Assembly: GCF_035581365.1 (NCBI RefSeq)
Contig: NZ_CP141590.1
Span: 1,798,001 to 1,862,000 of the forward strand
Length of the DNA stretch: 64,000 bases
Direction of reading: 5' to 3'
From: Tsuneonella sp. CC-YZS046
GTDB lineage: Bacteria; Pseudomonadota; Alphaproteobacteria; Sphingomonadales; Sphingomonadaceae
The notes beneath the pieces were generated by a model, which saw only the letters and a list, made by a program, of their open reading frames with translations, had not been told where the DNA came from and ran no database searches. A program made the translations under genes and the position numbers. Below, in pieces: positions 24,861-36,926 of the stretch. Position 1 is the first letter of the stretch. Every line of letters starts with the position of its first letter.

Positions 24861-25924
24861 GCGCGCTGGATCAGGACGCCAACGCCGGCACGACTGCGGT
24901 TCGCGAGGCCTACCGCTTCGACGAGGCGGCGCTGGACCGTTGGCTGCAAGCCAATGTCGAGGGCTATGCCAGCCCGCTCACGGTGGAGCAGTTCAAGGGC
25001 GGCCAATCCAACCCCACTTACAAGCTGGTCACGCCCAGCCGCAGCTATGTGCTGCGCCGCAAACCGCCCGGCCAGATCCTCAAAGGCGCGCACGCGGTGG
25101 AGCGCGAGGCGCGCGTGCTCAGCGCTCTCGGCAAGACGGGCTTTCCCGTGGCCCATGTCTATGGGCTTTGCATCGATGAAGGTGTGATCGGCAGCTGGTT
25201 CTATGTCATGGAAATGGTCGAGGGCCGGATCTTCTGGGATGCGACCTTCCCCGATGTCGCGCGGGAAGATCGCCCCGCCTATTTCGATGCGATGAATGCG
25301 ACCATCGCCCGCCTGCACAGCACGGATTATATCGCGCTGGGGCTGGAGGATTACGGCAAGCCCGGCAATTATTTCGCGCGGCAGATCGGGCGCTGGACCA
25401 GGCAATATCTGGAAGATGTCGAAGCTGGCCGCAATCCCGACATGGACCGGCTGGTCGAATGGCTGCCCGACAATATTCCGCCCGGCGACGAAACCACTAT
25501 CGTCCATGGCGATTTCCGCTGCGACAACATGATCTTCCATCCCACAGAACCGCGCGTGATCGCGGTGCTGGACTGGGAGCTTTCGACCCTGGGCCATCCG
25601 CTGGCGGACTTCGCCTATCACGCGATGATGTATCAGATGCCGCCCAATATCGTGGCGGGGCTGGCCGGCGTGGACATCGCGGCGCTGAACATCCCGCCGG
25701 AGCAGGAATATGTGGCCGCCTATTGTGCCCGCACGGGCCGCGAGGGCATCCCCAACTGGGATTTCTACATCGCCTTCAATTACTTCCGGCTGGCCGCGAT
25801 CTTCCACGGCATCAAGGGCCGCGTGATCCGCGGAACCGCCGCATCCGCCCATGCCAGGGAACGGGCGGAAAGTTTCCCTGTCCTCGCCCGGCTTGCCCGC
25901 GAAGCGATGGAACGGTGCGCCTGA
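24857..25924 (+). CDS. APH-fold phosphotransferase (LvaA/ACAD11-type hydroxyacyl-CoA kinase), copy 2
   Basis: A 355-aa kinase: FKGGQSNPTYKLV near residue 47 forms the nucleotide loop, VHGDFRCDNMIF is the catalytic loop, and VLDWELSTLGHPLADFAY holds the metal aspartate. This exact style is that of LvaA and the ACAD10/11 kinase domain. It overlaps the dehydrogenase gene by four bases (ATGA), which fixes the start at 24857. Together they could phosphorylate a gamma- or other hydroxyacyl-CoA and eliminate phosphate. The separate small LvaB partner is not seen in this operon. Confidence 0.9.
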   Translation: MSALDQDANAGTTAVREAYRFDEAALDRWLQANVEGYASPLTVEQFKGGQSNPTYKLVTPSRSYVLRRKPPGQILKGAHAVEREARVLSALGKTGFPVAHVYGLCIDEGVIGSWFYVMEMVEGRIFWDATFPDVAREDRPAYFDAMNATIARLHSTDYIALGLEDYGKPGNYFARQIGRWTRQYLEDVEAGRNPDMDRLVEWLPDNIPPGDETTIVHGDFRCDNMIFHPTEPRVIAVLDWELSTLGHPLADFAYHAMMYQMPPNIVAGLAGVDIAALNIPPEQEYVAAYCARTGREGIPNWDFYIAFNYFRLAAIFHGIKGRVIRGTAASAHARERAESFPVLARLAREAMERCA

Positions 25925-25976
25925 ACGGAACGGCAGCCCGGCTGCCATAGGAAATTCGAGGAAAGGACAGAGACAG

Positions 25977-26738
25977 ATGCAGATCGAAGGTTTAGCCGCA
26001 ATCGTAACCGGCGGCGCTTCCGGGCTTGGCGGAGCGACCGCCGCGATGCTCGCCTCGAAGGGTGCGAAAGTCACCATCTTCGACCTTCAGGATGAAGCCG
26101 GGAATGCCCATGCCGCCAGGATCGGCGGCCGCTTCGCCAAGGTCGATGTGACGGATGGTGACAGTGTCGCCAATGCCCTGGCCGAAGCGGAAGCGGCCAA
26201 TGGTCCGGCTCGCATCCTCGTCAATTGCGCGGGCATTGCCCCGGCGATCAAGACGGTCGGCAAGGAATTCAAGGTTCACCCGCTCGACACCTTCCGCAAG
26301 ACCGTGGAAGTCAATCTGGTCGGCACCTTCAATGTCCTGTCGCAATTCGCCGCGCAGCTCGCGCAGGCCGAACCCGTGGGCGAGGAACGCGGCGTGATCG
26401 TCAACACCGCATCGGTCGCCGCCTTCGACGGCCAGATCGGCCAGATCGCCTATTCCGCATCCAAGGGCGGCGTCGTGGGCCTTACCCTGCCCGCCGCGCG
26501 CGATCTTTCCCAGCACCTGATCCGGGTCGTGACCATCGCCCCCGGCATCTTCTGGACACCGATGCTGGCGGGCCTGCCGCAGGCCGCGCAGGATTCGCTC
26601 GGCCAGCAGGTTCCCCACCCCAGCCGCCTCGGCAAGCCGGAGGAATATGCCCAGCTTGTCGAAAGCATCGTGACCAATCCGATGCTGAACGGTGAGACCA
26701 TCCGCCTGGACGGCGCGATCCGGATGGCCCCGCGATGA
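25977..26738 (+). CDS. SDR, 3-hydroxyacyl-CoA dehydrogenase type (HSD17B10-like)
   Basis: A 253-aa [31 protein letters not shown] binds NAD; NCAG replaces NNAG; Ser and [19 protein letters not shown] form the active site; [10 protein letters not shown] follows. The sequence pattern is that of type II 3-hydroxyacyl-CoA dehydrogenases (HSD17B10). It would carry out the third beta-oxidation step between the enoyl-CoA hydratase and thiolase encoded next. A start at 25977 gives the standard N-terminus after GGAAAGGACAG. Confidence 0.92.
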   Translation: MQIEGLAAIVTGGASGLGGATAAMLASKGAKVTIFDLQDEAGNAHAARIGGRFAKVDVTDGDSVANALAEAEAANGPARILVNCAGIAPAIKTVGKEFKVHPLDTFRKTVEVNLVGTFNVLSQFAAQLAQAEPVGEERGVIVNTASVAAFDGQIGQIAYSASKGGVVGLTLPAARDLSQHLIRVVTIAPGIFWTPMLAGLPQAAQDSLGQQVPHPSRLGKPEEYAQLVESIVTNPMLNGETIRLDGAIRMAPR

Positions 26739-27525
26739 GCGCCGAGCCGGTCCTGTTCGAACGCGATGGCGCGATTGCCAGGCTGGTCCTCAACCGGCCG
26801 GATCAGGGCAATGCGATCGATCTGGGCATGGCGCGGACGCTGTTCGAGGCCGCGGTGCGGTGCGATACTGATGGGTCGATCCGCTGCGTCGTCCTGACCG
26901 GGGCCGGGCGTCTTTTCTGCGCGGGCGGAGATGTCGGCGTGATGGCCAAGGCCGGGGATGATGCGCCAGCCGTGGTCGGAGAGCTTGCCAGCACGCTTCA
27001 CATGGCAGTGGCGCGGCTCGCCCGGATGCGGAAGCCGCTGCTTGTTTTGGTCAACGGCCCGGCGGCAGGCGCGGGGCTGAGCCTCGCCATTGCCGGCGAT
27101 GTCGTGATCGCCGGGGAGTCCGCGCATTTCACCGCCGCCTATGGCGCGATCGGCCTCAGCCCCGATGGCGGGATGAGCTGGCTGCTGCCGCGCCTGGTGG
27201 GCCTGCGCAAGGCGCAGGACATCATCCTCACCAATCGCCGCATCAAGTCGGACGAAGCGGAACGGATCGGACTTGTCACCCGCACGGTGGCCGATGACGC
27301 GCTCGCAGCGGAAGGCGAAGCGGCGGCCGGAACGCTTGCCGCATCGGCCACGGCGGCGCTGGGCGCGGCCCGCGCCCTGTTGACCGAGGCCTATACGTCC
27401 GGGCTGGAAACCCAGATGGAGCGCGAAGTCCGCGCTATCTCCAACGCCGCAGGCAGCGCCGAATGCAAGGAAGGCCTTGCCGCGCTGTTCGCCAAACGCA
27501 AACCCGATTTTGAAGGAGCCGGATC

Positions 27526-27529
<4 letters not shown>
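26735..27529 (+). CDS. Enoyl-CoA hydratase/isomerase family protein
   Basis: A 264-aa crotonase-fold enzyme. FCAGGDVGVM forms the oxyanion loop, and GPAAGAGLSLAIAGDVVIA and GAIGLSPDGGMSWLLPRLVG follow. The first catalytic glutamate position in the loop before GAGLSL is not Glu (the segment reads LVNGPAAGAG), while the position of the second is Asp in SPDGG, a pattern of isomerase-like or divergent members. It overlaps both neighbours by 4 bases, so it is co-translated with the SDR and thiolase. Hydration of the enoyl-CoA is expected, but isomerisation is possible. Confidence 0.88.
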
Positions 27530-30784
<3,255 letters not shown>

Positions 30785-30796
30785 ACCGGAGCGCAG

Positions 30797-32530
30797 CTAT
30801 TCGGCCGCCTCGAGATGCTCCAGGCGATAGAATGTCCGGCCGTTGCGCACCTCACGCCCGGCTATGGTCGCGCCATAGATGGAAACGGCCTGATCCTCGC
30901 TGATGACGCCATTGTTGAGATCCGCCTCCACGGCCTGCGGATCGCGCTTCCGCGGATTGCCGTAGCCGCCGCCGCCGGGTGACGCGAGGCGGACCTTGTC
31001 GCCCGCATGCAGCGGAAGCTTTTCCGCCTTGCTGCGAAAGGGCGGGATGACTTCCTTGCCATCGATCACCAGCCTGACCTGGTTGGATTGCGCCTTGCCT
31101 CCGCCGCCGATGCCGAACGGGCTGTAATCCACCCGGTCACCCAGAATGCTGATGGTGCAATCGGCCAGCGCCTCGATCCCATAGGCCGTGCCGCAGCCGC
31201 CGCGATGCTCGCCCGCACCGCCCGATTCTTCGCGAATGGCGAGATATTCGAACCGCACCGGATAGCGATGCTCCGACATCTCGACCGACATGAAGCGCGC
31301 CATCGATCCTGGCGGCGTGCCATTAACCAGCCCGTCGGATTCCCGGCTCCCGCCATAGCCGCCCGGATAGGGATAGACCGCCACGAAATAGCCGCCGGTT
31401 TCCGGCCTGTTTCCGGTGATCGTCAGCACGCCGGTGGTGCCGAAAGGCGCCGCTGGAACCTGCTCCGGGATCGCCTGCGCCAGCGCGCCGAACACGACAT
31501 CCACCACGCGCTGGGTAACGTCCGTGGTGCCGCCAACCGGAACGGGATATTGCGCCGACAGGATGGACGGGCGCGGGATATGAAAGCCGATGGGTCGGAA
31601 CGCCCCGCCATTCACCGGCACATCCGGGAACACATGCTTGATCGCCACCAGGCACATCGACATGGCGGTGCTGTCCGAAATATTCATCGGACCACGCGCC
31701 TTCTCCTCCGTGCCGGTGAAATCCATCAGGATGGAATCACCTTCCACCTTCAGCGTCACCACCACCTTGAGCGGGCGGTCTTCTACTCCGTCATTGTCAA
31801 ACCAGTCTTCGAAACGATAGGAGCCATCCGGAATTTCCGCGATGTAGGAGCGCATCTGCCGTTCCGACCGGTCGAGGATTTCCGCGATGCATTCCTGCAG
31901 CGTTTCCACGCCATAACGCTCGATCAGATTGTCCAGCCCCCGCGCGCCCACAGTGAAGACGTTCATCATGGCTGCCAGATCGCCCTCGAGTTGGCGCGGC
32001 AGACGGACATTGGCCTTGATAATGGTGAGAACGCCGTCGTTGAAGCGGCCCTGATCGCACAGCTTCATCGGCGGGATGATGATCCCTTCCTGATGGATCT
32101 CGGTGGCAGACGGCGCCCAGCCACCCGGCACGCTGCCGCCCATGTCCATCCAGTGGCCGGTATTGGCGAACAGGCCGAACGGCTTTCCGTCCACGAATAC
32201 CGGCTTCACCAGCACGACGTCGTTGAGATGGGTGCCGCTGATATAGGGATCGTTGACGATCCACAGATCGCCGTCGCGAAAACCGCCCTGCTGCTTCGCC
32301 ACCGCGATCACGCGCTGCACCGTCCATTGCATGCTGGCGAGGAACAGCGGCAATCCATAGCTGCCCTGTGCGATAGTCTCGCCGGTTTCAGCGTCATAGA
32401 GGCCATGTGCGCAATCATTGGTTTCCGAAATGATCGGCGACAGCGCCGCGCGGATCAGATGGAGATCCATCTCATCGGTGATCTGTTCCAGCGCGCCGCG
32501 CACCACCGAAAGGGTAACGGGATCAGCCAT
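30797..32530 (-). CDS. Hydantoinase B/oxoprolinase-family subunit (HyuB-like)
   Basis: A 577-aa HyuB-type subunit: VRGALEQITDEMDLHLIRAALSPIISE opens the protein, then DLWIVNDPYISGTHLNDV, NTGHWMDMGG, and the glycine-rich end SPGGGGYGNP. HyuA/HyuB pairs include hydantoinases, 5-oxoprolinases, and the acetone and acetophenone carboxylases, all using ATP to activate a carbonyl. Which reaction this pair performs cannot be decided by eye. It starts within the hyuA stop (ATG 32530, TGATG overlap; a GTG three bases earlier is also possible). Confidence 0.9.
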   Translation of the reverse strand: MADPVTLSVVRGALEQITDEMDLHLIRAALSPIISETNDCAHGLYDAETGETIAQGSYGLPLFLASMQWTVQRVIAVAKQQGGFRDGDLWIVNDPYISGTHLNDVVLVKPVFVDGKPFGLFANTGHWMDMGGSVPGGWAPSATEIHQEGIIIPPMKLCDQGRFNDGVLTIIKANVRLPRQLEGDLAAMMNVFTVGARGLDNLIERYGVETLQECIAEILDRSERQMRSYIAEIPDGSYRFEDWFDNDGVEDRPLKVVVTLKVEGDSILMDFTGTEEKARGPMNISDSTAMSMCLVAIKHVFPDVPVNGGAFRPIGFHIPRPSILSAQYPVPVGGTTDVTQRVVDVVFGALAQAIPEQVPAAPFGTTGVLTITGNRPETGGYFVAVYPYPGGYGGSRESDGLVNGTPPGSMARFMSVEMSEHRYPVRFEYLAIREESGGAGEHRGGCGTAYGIEALADCTISILGDRVDYSPFGIGGGGKAQSNQVRLVIDGKEVIPPFRSKAEKLPLHAGDKVRLASPGGGGYGNPRKRDPQAVEADLNNGVISEDQAVSIYGATIAGREVRNGRTFYRLEHLEAAE

Positions 32531-34551
32531 CACGCCATCTCCACCAATATATTGCCTGCCACGTCCACCCTCGCCACCATATCAGGTTCTATCACAGTCG
32601 TGGTATCCGCCTGCTCGATAATCGCCGGGCCTGAAAAATGCTGCCCCGGCTTCAGGAACTCGCGCTGATAGATCGGCGTATCGAGCCAGCTTTCGAAGCG
32701 CACCTTGCGGTATGCCTGAGGGACCGCTTCGCCCGGGGAAAGTTCTTGCGCGGGGGTTGTGCCACCCCGGTTGCGCTCCCCATGCACCGTGGTCTTGAGG
32801 CTCACCAGCGTCACCGGCAGATCGCCCGGCGCATCGCCATTTTCCCGCGCATAGACTTCGCGGAAGCCTTCAGCCATGCGCTCCGGCGACCAATCCGCCT
32901 GGATCGGCACGCGCAGGCTGTGGATCTGCCCGGCGAAGGACATCAGCGCGACATGCTCGACGAGGCTGCGCTCAATATCGTTGGCGGAAATGGCGAGCTT
33001 GCGCTCCCCCTCCTCGCGCTGCGATTTCAGGGCCGCCGCGGTCCATGCGGCGTCGATTTCCGCCGTAGGGCGCTCGACCGTCAGCGACATGTCGTAGCGG
33101 ATATCGGCGATGGCGCAGCCGAGCGCGCATTGCACACCGGGATGCGGCGGCAGCAGCATGGTCTTGATGCCAACCTCGCGCATGATCGCAGCGCCGTGCA
33201 GCGGCCCTGCCCCGCCAAAGATCACCAGTGCGAAATCGCGCGGATCGTGGCCCTGCTCCACCGTCAGCAGCCGGGTCCGCCCGGCCATGGTGTGATTGAC
33301 CAGCGTGAGGATCGCCAACGCGGTTTCTTCCGCATCGAGGCCGATCTGCGCCCCAAGCTCGCCCAGCGCCTTGCGCGCCGTGTCGACATCCAAGCGGTCT
33401 ATATTCTTGAGGCCAATCGGATTTTCCGGATTGATCCGGGCCAGCACCGCGTTGGCGTCGGCCACCGTGGGCCGGGTGCCGCCCCGTCCGAAGCAGACCG
33501 GCCCCGGCACCGCGCCCGCGCTTTCCGGCCCGACCTTGAGCATACCCCCCCGGTCGAGCGAGGCGATGGACCCACCGCCCGCGCCAATGGTATGCACGTC
33601 GATCATCGGCAGGCGCAACGGTATGCGGAAATCCAGCTCGGTCGTCTCGGCGACCGGCGGCTGGCCGTCGACCACCACCGCCACGTCGTAGCTGGTCCCG
33701 CCCATGTCGCCGGTGATGATCTTGTTGAAGCCGGCCTCGCTGGCGAGGCGCGCGGCGGCCATGACCCCTGCCGCCGGGCCGGAGCGCACGATGTTGGCGG
33801 CCCTTTCAGGCAGGGTGGCCAGCGGCACCAGGCCGCCGTTGGATTGCATCACCAGCGTCTGCGCGGAATAGCCGCCATCGGCCAGCCGGCTCTGGAGCCG
33901 TTCCGCATAGCGGGAAACGAGGGGCTGCAGATATGCCTGCACCGTGGCGGTGCTGGTACGCTCGAACTCGTAATATTCGCGCACCACATCGCTGGAAATC
34001 ACCACCTGCCAATCGTTGCGGGCGGCACGCAGGATTTCGGCCGTGCGCCGCTCATGCTCCGGATTAGCGTAGGAATGGAGATAGGAGACGACGACCGCCT
34101 CCAACTCCATCCGGGCCAGCGCCGAGGCGAGCGCCCTTACCGCTTCCTCGTCCAGTGGCGTGACCACATTGCCTTCATGGTCCATCCGTTCCGCCACTTC
34201 CCAGCGCTGGCTGCGCGGGATCAGCGGATTGTGCGCGCCAGTCAGCCCATAGCTGCGCTGGCGGTCGCGGCGGCCAAGCTCCAGAATGTCGCGAAAGCCT
34301 TCGGTGGTAATCAGCGCGACCCGGGCGCCCTTGCGCTCGATCACCGCATTGGTGGCGATGGTGGTGCCGTGCAGGATCAGGGACAATTCGCCCGGCGCCA
34401 CCCCGGATGCTTCCAGCGCATCGGCCAGGCCGCGCGACGGATCGTCAGGCGTGGACGGGACTTTCACCACACGGTCGGGCTGTCCGCCGCCCGGGCTGAG
34501 ATAAAGGTCGGTGAAGGTTCCGCCGACATCGATACCAACAATCGCACTCAT
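32530..34551 (-). CDS. Hydantoinase A/ketone carboxylase-family subunit (HyuA-like)
   Basis: A 673-aa ASKHA-fold ATPase: VGIDVGGTFTDLYL (phosphate-binding loop), HGTTIATNAVIERKG, the nucleotide site GDMGGTSYDVAVV, IGAGGGSIASLD, and FGGAGPLHGAA. In this family the A subunit activates the substrate carbonyl with ATP and the B subunit completes hydrolysis or carboxylation. It starts 5 bases after the RDRSWGPR-motif gene stops and overlaps hyuB. Neighbouring kinase and motif proteins suggest one metabolic module. Confidence 0.92.
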   Translation of the reverse strand: MSAIVGIDVGGTFTDLYLSPGGGQPDRVVKVPSTPDDPSRGLADALEASGVAPGELSLILHGTTIATNAVIERKGARVALITTEGFRDILELGRRDRQRSYGLTGAHNPLIPRSQRWEVAERMDHEGNVVTPLDEEAVRALASALARMELEAVVVSYLHSYANPEHERRTAEILRAARNDWQVVISSDVVREYYEFERTSTATVQAYLQPLVSRYAERLQSRLADGGYSAQTLVMQSNGGLVPLATLPERAANIVRSGPAAGVMAAARLASEAGFNKIITGDMGGTSYDVAVVVDGQPPVAETTELDFRIPLRLPMIDVHTIGAGGGSIASLDRGGMLKVGPESAGAVPGPVCFGRGGTRPTVADANAVLARINPENPIGLKNIDRLDVDTARKALGELGAQIGLDAEETALAILTLVNHTMAGRTRLLTVEQGHDPRDFALVIFGGAGPLHGAAIMREVGIKTMLLPPHPGVQCALGCAIADIRYDMSLTVERPTAEIDAAWTAAALKSQREEGERKLAISANDIERSLVEHVALMSFAGQIHSLRVPIQADWSPERMAEGFREVYARENGDAPGDLPVTLVSLKTTVHGERNRGGTTPAQELSPGEAVPQAYRKVRFESWLDTPIYQREFLKPGQHFSGPAIIEQADTTTVIEPDMVARVDVAGNILVEMA

Positions 34552-34556
34552 TACCT

Positions 34557-35495
34557 TCAGCCTGCCCTTCCCGTTTCGCGCCGGTATCGCGACCAGTCAT
34601 GGACCGGCCACATGTCCTGATCCTCGCCATGGCCGGTCTTGCCGTTGATGGACCATTCCATCAGTCCGTTATGATCGATGAAGCTGTGGCGGATCAGCGT
34701 GATCCCGCTCAGCTTCTTGCCTTCCGCCTCCAGCCTGCGGCCATATTCGTCCACGCCCTCGATAAGGATGCGCTCGACGAAGCCTGTTCGCGGATCGCGC
34801 TCGACGCGGCGCATGCCTTCCACCAGATCGCCGATCTCGCCATCCTTGATCATGAAGCCATAAGCGAGCTGTTCGGACAGCTCGTTGGCCTTGGTCACGA
34901 ACAGGAAGCAATCGTCGGGCGAGGCGATGCCGGTGACATAGGCGCTCTTGCGAGGGCGATGCTCAGGGCGCGGACCCCAGCTGCGGTCACGCATGGCCAG
35001 GCAATCCACCGCGATCTCCTCGCCGTGCAAATGCAGCTTGCCGGTCACCCGCCCGAACTGGTCGAAATGGGTCAGGTCCCCGAAAGCAGAACCGGGCTTG
35101 CGCAGCGGGCGCGGCGGCATCACCGCCTCGAAGCACAGGTCGGCCTTCAGCAGGTCGCCGTCCTCATAGCCGATCCGATAGACCTTCAGCGGCTCCAGCG
35201 TCTTGAGCGACACCCCGTTGCGGAGCGTTATGTCGTTCAGGTCCGCATCTTCCTGCAGCGGCATGACGGTAAGGTTGCTGGAATAGGGCACTTCCCACGG
35301 CAAGGTCGCGCTATCGTCCCACACCCAGGCGCCGCCCGATACCGTGCCGATATTGGGCCGGATCATGTTGTAGAACCAGCCGCCCATCTTGCGCTCCGGA
35401 ATGCAGAAGGAAAACCAAGCCGTTTCCGTCATCCACCAGCGGTCGCCCATCTGGGCGAAATGGAAATTGTCGTCGCTCGCCATTATCTCGCGCAT
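34557..35495 (-). CDS. RDRSWGPR-motif protein (AttH/CrtC-like fold, DUF7064/DUF7065-type)
   Basis: A 312-aa soluble protein related in pattern to the one at 13363-14568: the central MRDRSWGPRPEHRP segment, beta-rich N-terminal half with WFSFCIPERKMGGWFYNMIRP, and CLEFEAVMPPRPLRKP-like loops. It lies directly downstream of an APH-type kinase gene and upstream of HyuA. ATG 35495 is preferred because GAGAGGGA precedes it by about ten bases and it leaves a 13-base gap; ATG 35519 would overlap the kinase gene. Function unknown. Confidence 0.75.
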   Translation of the reverse strand: MREIMASDDNFHFAQMGDRWWMTETAWFSFCIPERKMGGWFYNMIRPNIGTVSGGAWVWDDSATLPWEVPYSSNLTVMPLQEDADLNDITLRNGVSLKTLEPLKVYRIGYEDGDLLKADLCFEAVMPPRPLRKPGSAFGDLTHFDQFGRVTGKLHLHGEEIAVDCLAMRDRSWGPRPEHRPRKSAYVTGIASPDDCFLFVTKANELSEQLAYGFMIKDGEIGDLVEGMRRVERDPRTGFVERILIEGVDEYGRRLEAEGKKLSGITLIRHSFIDHNGLMEWSINGKTGHGEDQDMWPVHDWSRYRRETGRAG

Positions 35496-35508
35496 CGAGC
35501 TGTCCCTC

Positions 35509-36882
35509 TCAAATTTCAATGTAATGGCGGCCGGCGATGCTGCCGGATGCTTCCGCGCTCAATTGCGCGCCGCGCACCCCGGCGCCGGCGAAATAGGTCA
35601 GCGCCTGATCGAAGGACACGCCCTCCTGCCTGAGCGCGGCGCACAGCGCCTGCTGCCCTTGTTCCACGCTGCCCGGGCGAGCGCCCAGCAGCCTTTCCAG
35701 TTCGGCCAGTTCGACCGCCTCGATATCCCGGCCATAGCGATCAATCGCCTTGAGGTATTTCACCACCTTGGCCGCATTCTTGGCGGCGGCGCTGGCGGCC
35801 GGATCGCTGCTGCGCGGCACGATGATATTGCCGAGGTCGGCGATCACCCTGTCATACAGCGAAGTATATTCCGTCTCGGGCGAATCCACCGGCGGCGCCC
35901 GCTCGATCTCCGTCCCGCTGGCCGCCGACAGGGCCTCCACCAGCAAGCGCCGGTTGAGCCCACGCGAAACGATCGCATGGGCCGGCTCGCTGGCGAAATT
36001 GCGGTGGCGGATCACCACGACGCGGGTGGAGACCAGCACGCGATGGTAAAGCAGGCTGGCCCGGTCGATCGGCGCGCCCACGGCTTCCTCATAGCAGCGC
36101 AGGGCTTCGAAATAATCCGGGACCGGCTCCATCACGCAGCGCATGGAAAACCAGGCGATGTCGTCCATCGGATCGCCCAGATGCGCAAATTCCCAGTCGA
36201 TCAGCGCGGTCAGTTCGCCCTTGTCATACATGAAATTGCCGGGGCCGGCGTCGCCATGGGCCAGCACCGGCGCGCGGTCCGTTTCGGGCACATGCTTGCG
36301 CAGCCAGAGGAACGCGAATTCGAGCAGCGGGTCATCCTCGCCCACCTCGCGATACATCGCCTCCCATATGTCCAGCTCGTTGACGATATGATCGGCCATG
36401 CGCGGGCCAGAGGCACTGACCGCCAGCTCGATCCCCCCGATCGGATGGCGATGCAGCGTGGCGAGATCTTCCATGAACTGGCGCGCGATATACTGCTTGG
36501 CCACATCGTCCTTCAGGTGGCGCAGCTCCGCGACGCCGGCCGAACGGTCGGTCAGCACCGCGCGCAGCGCAGGATTGAAGCCGACGAGCTTCGGCGCGCG
36601 GATCGGAATGTCGCGGATCGCCTGGAATACCTGCGCTTCCCGCTCGATCGTCCAGGGCTCGGCGCCGGAATCGCCGGAGCGCGGATCGAACCGCAGCAGC
36701 AGGGGCAACACTTTCCCGTCCGGCCCGGCAATATCGATGCACCAGGTCTGCCGGCGGTTGCCGCCGGATGCGCGCGAGGTCCGCACGATCTCCCCACCAG
36801 TGATTTCAATGACCCACTCGGCGAGTCCGGGGTCGAGCATCTGCGCGCTTCCCGCCTGTTCCTTAGCTATGCGTGACGACAT
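35509..36882 (-). CDS. APH-fold kinase with LvaB-like (DUF6285-type) C-terminal extension, copy 3
   Basis: A 457-aa protein. Residues about 30-300 are an APH-type kinase with catalytic loop AHGDAGPGNFMY and metal motif LIDWEFAHLGDPMDDIAW. The last 110 residues (AAKNAAKVVKYLKAIDRYG...LERLLGARPGSVEQGQQALCAALRQ) resemble, by eye, the small LvaB/DUF6285 proteins encoded beside LvaA kinases. A natural kinase-LvaB fusion would explain the extra length over the other three kinases here. It leads the RDRSWGPR-protein, HyuA, HyuB set. The substrate is probably a CoA-linked alcohol. Confidence 0.85.
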   Translation of the reverse strand: MSSRIAKEQAGSAQMLDPGLAEWVIEITGGEIVRTSRASGGNRRQTWCIDIAGPDGKVLPLLLRFDPRSGDSGAEPWTIEREAQVFQAIRDIPIRAPKLVGFNPALRAVLTDRSAGVAELRHLKDDVAKQYIARQFMEDLATLHRHPIGGIELAVSASGPRMADHIVNELDIWEAMYREVGEDDPLLEFAFLWLRKHVPETDRAPVLAHGDAGPGNFMYDKGELTALIDWEFAHLGDPMDDIAWFSMRCVMEPVPDYFEALRCYEEAVGAPIDRASLLYHRVLVSTRVVVIRHRNFASEPAHAIVSRGLNRRLLVEALSAASGTEIERAPPVDSPETEYTSLYDRVIADLGNIIVPRSSDPAASAAAKNAAKVVKYLKAIDRYGRDIEAVELAELERLLGARPGSVEQGQQALCAALRQEGVSFDQALTYFAGAGVRGAQLSAEASGSIAGRHYIEI

Positions 36883-36926
36883 GTTTTCCAGTTTTACAAA
36901 GTGGTTATACTTGATTCTTGCAATCT

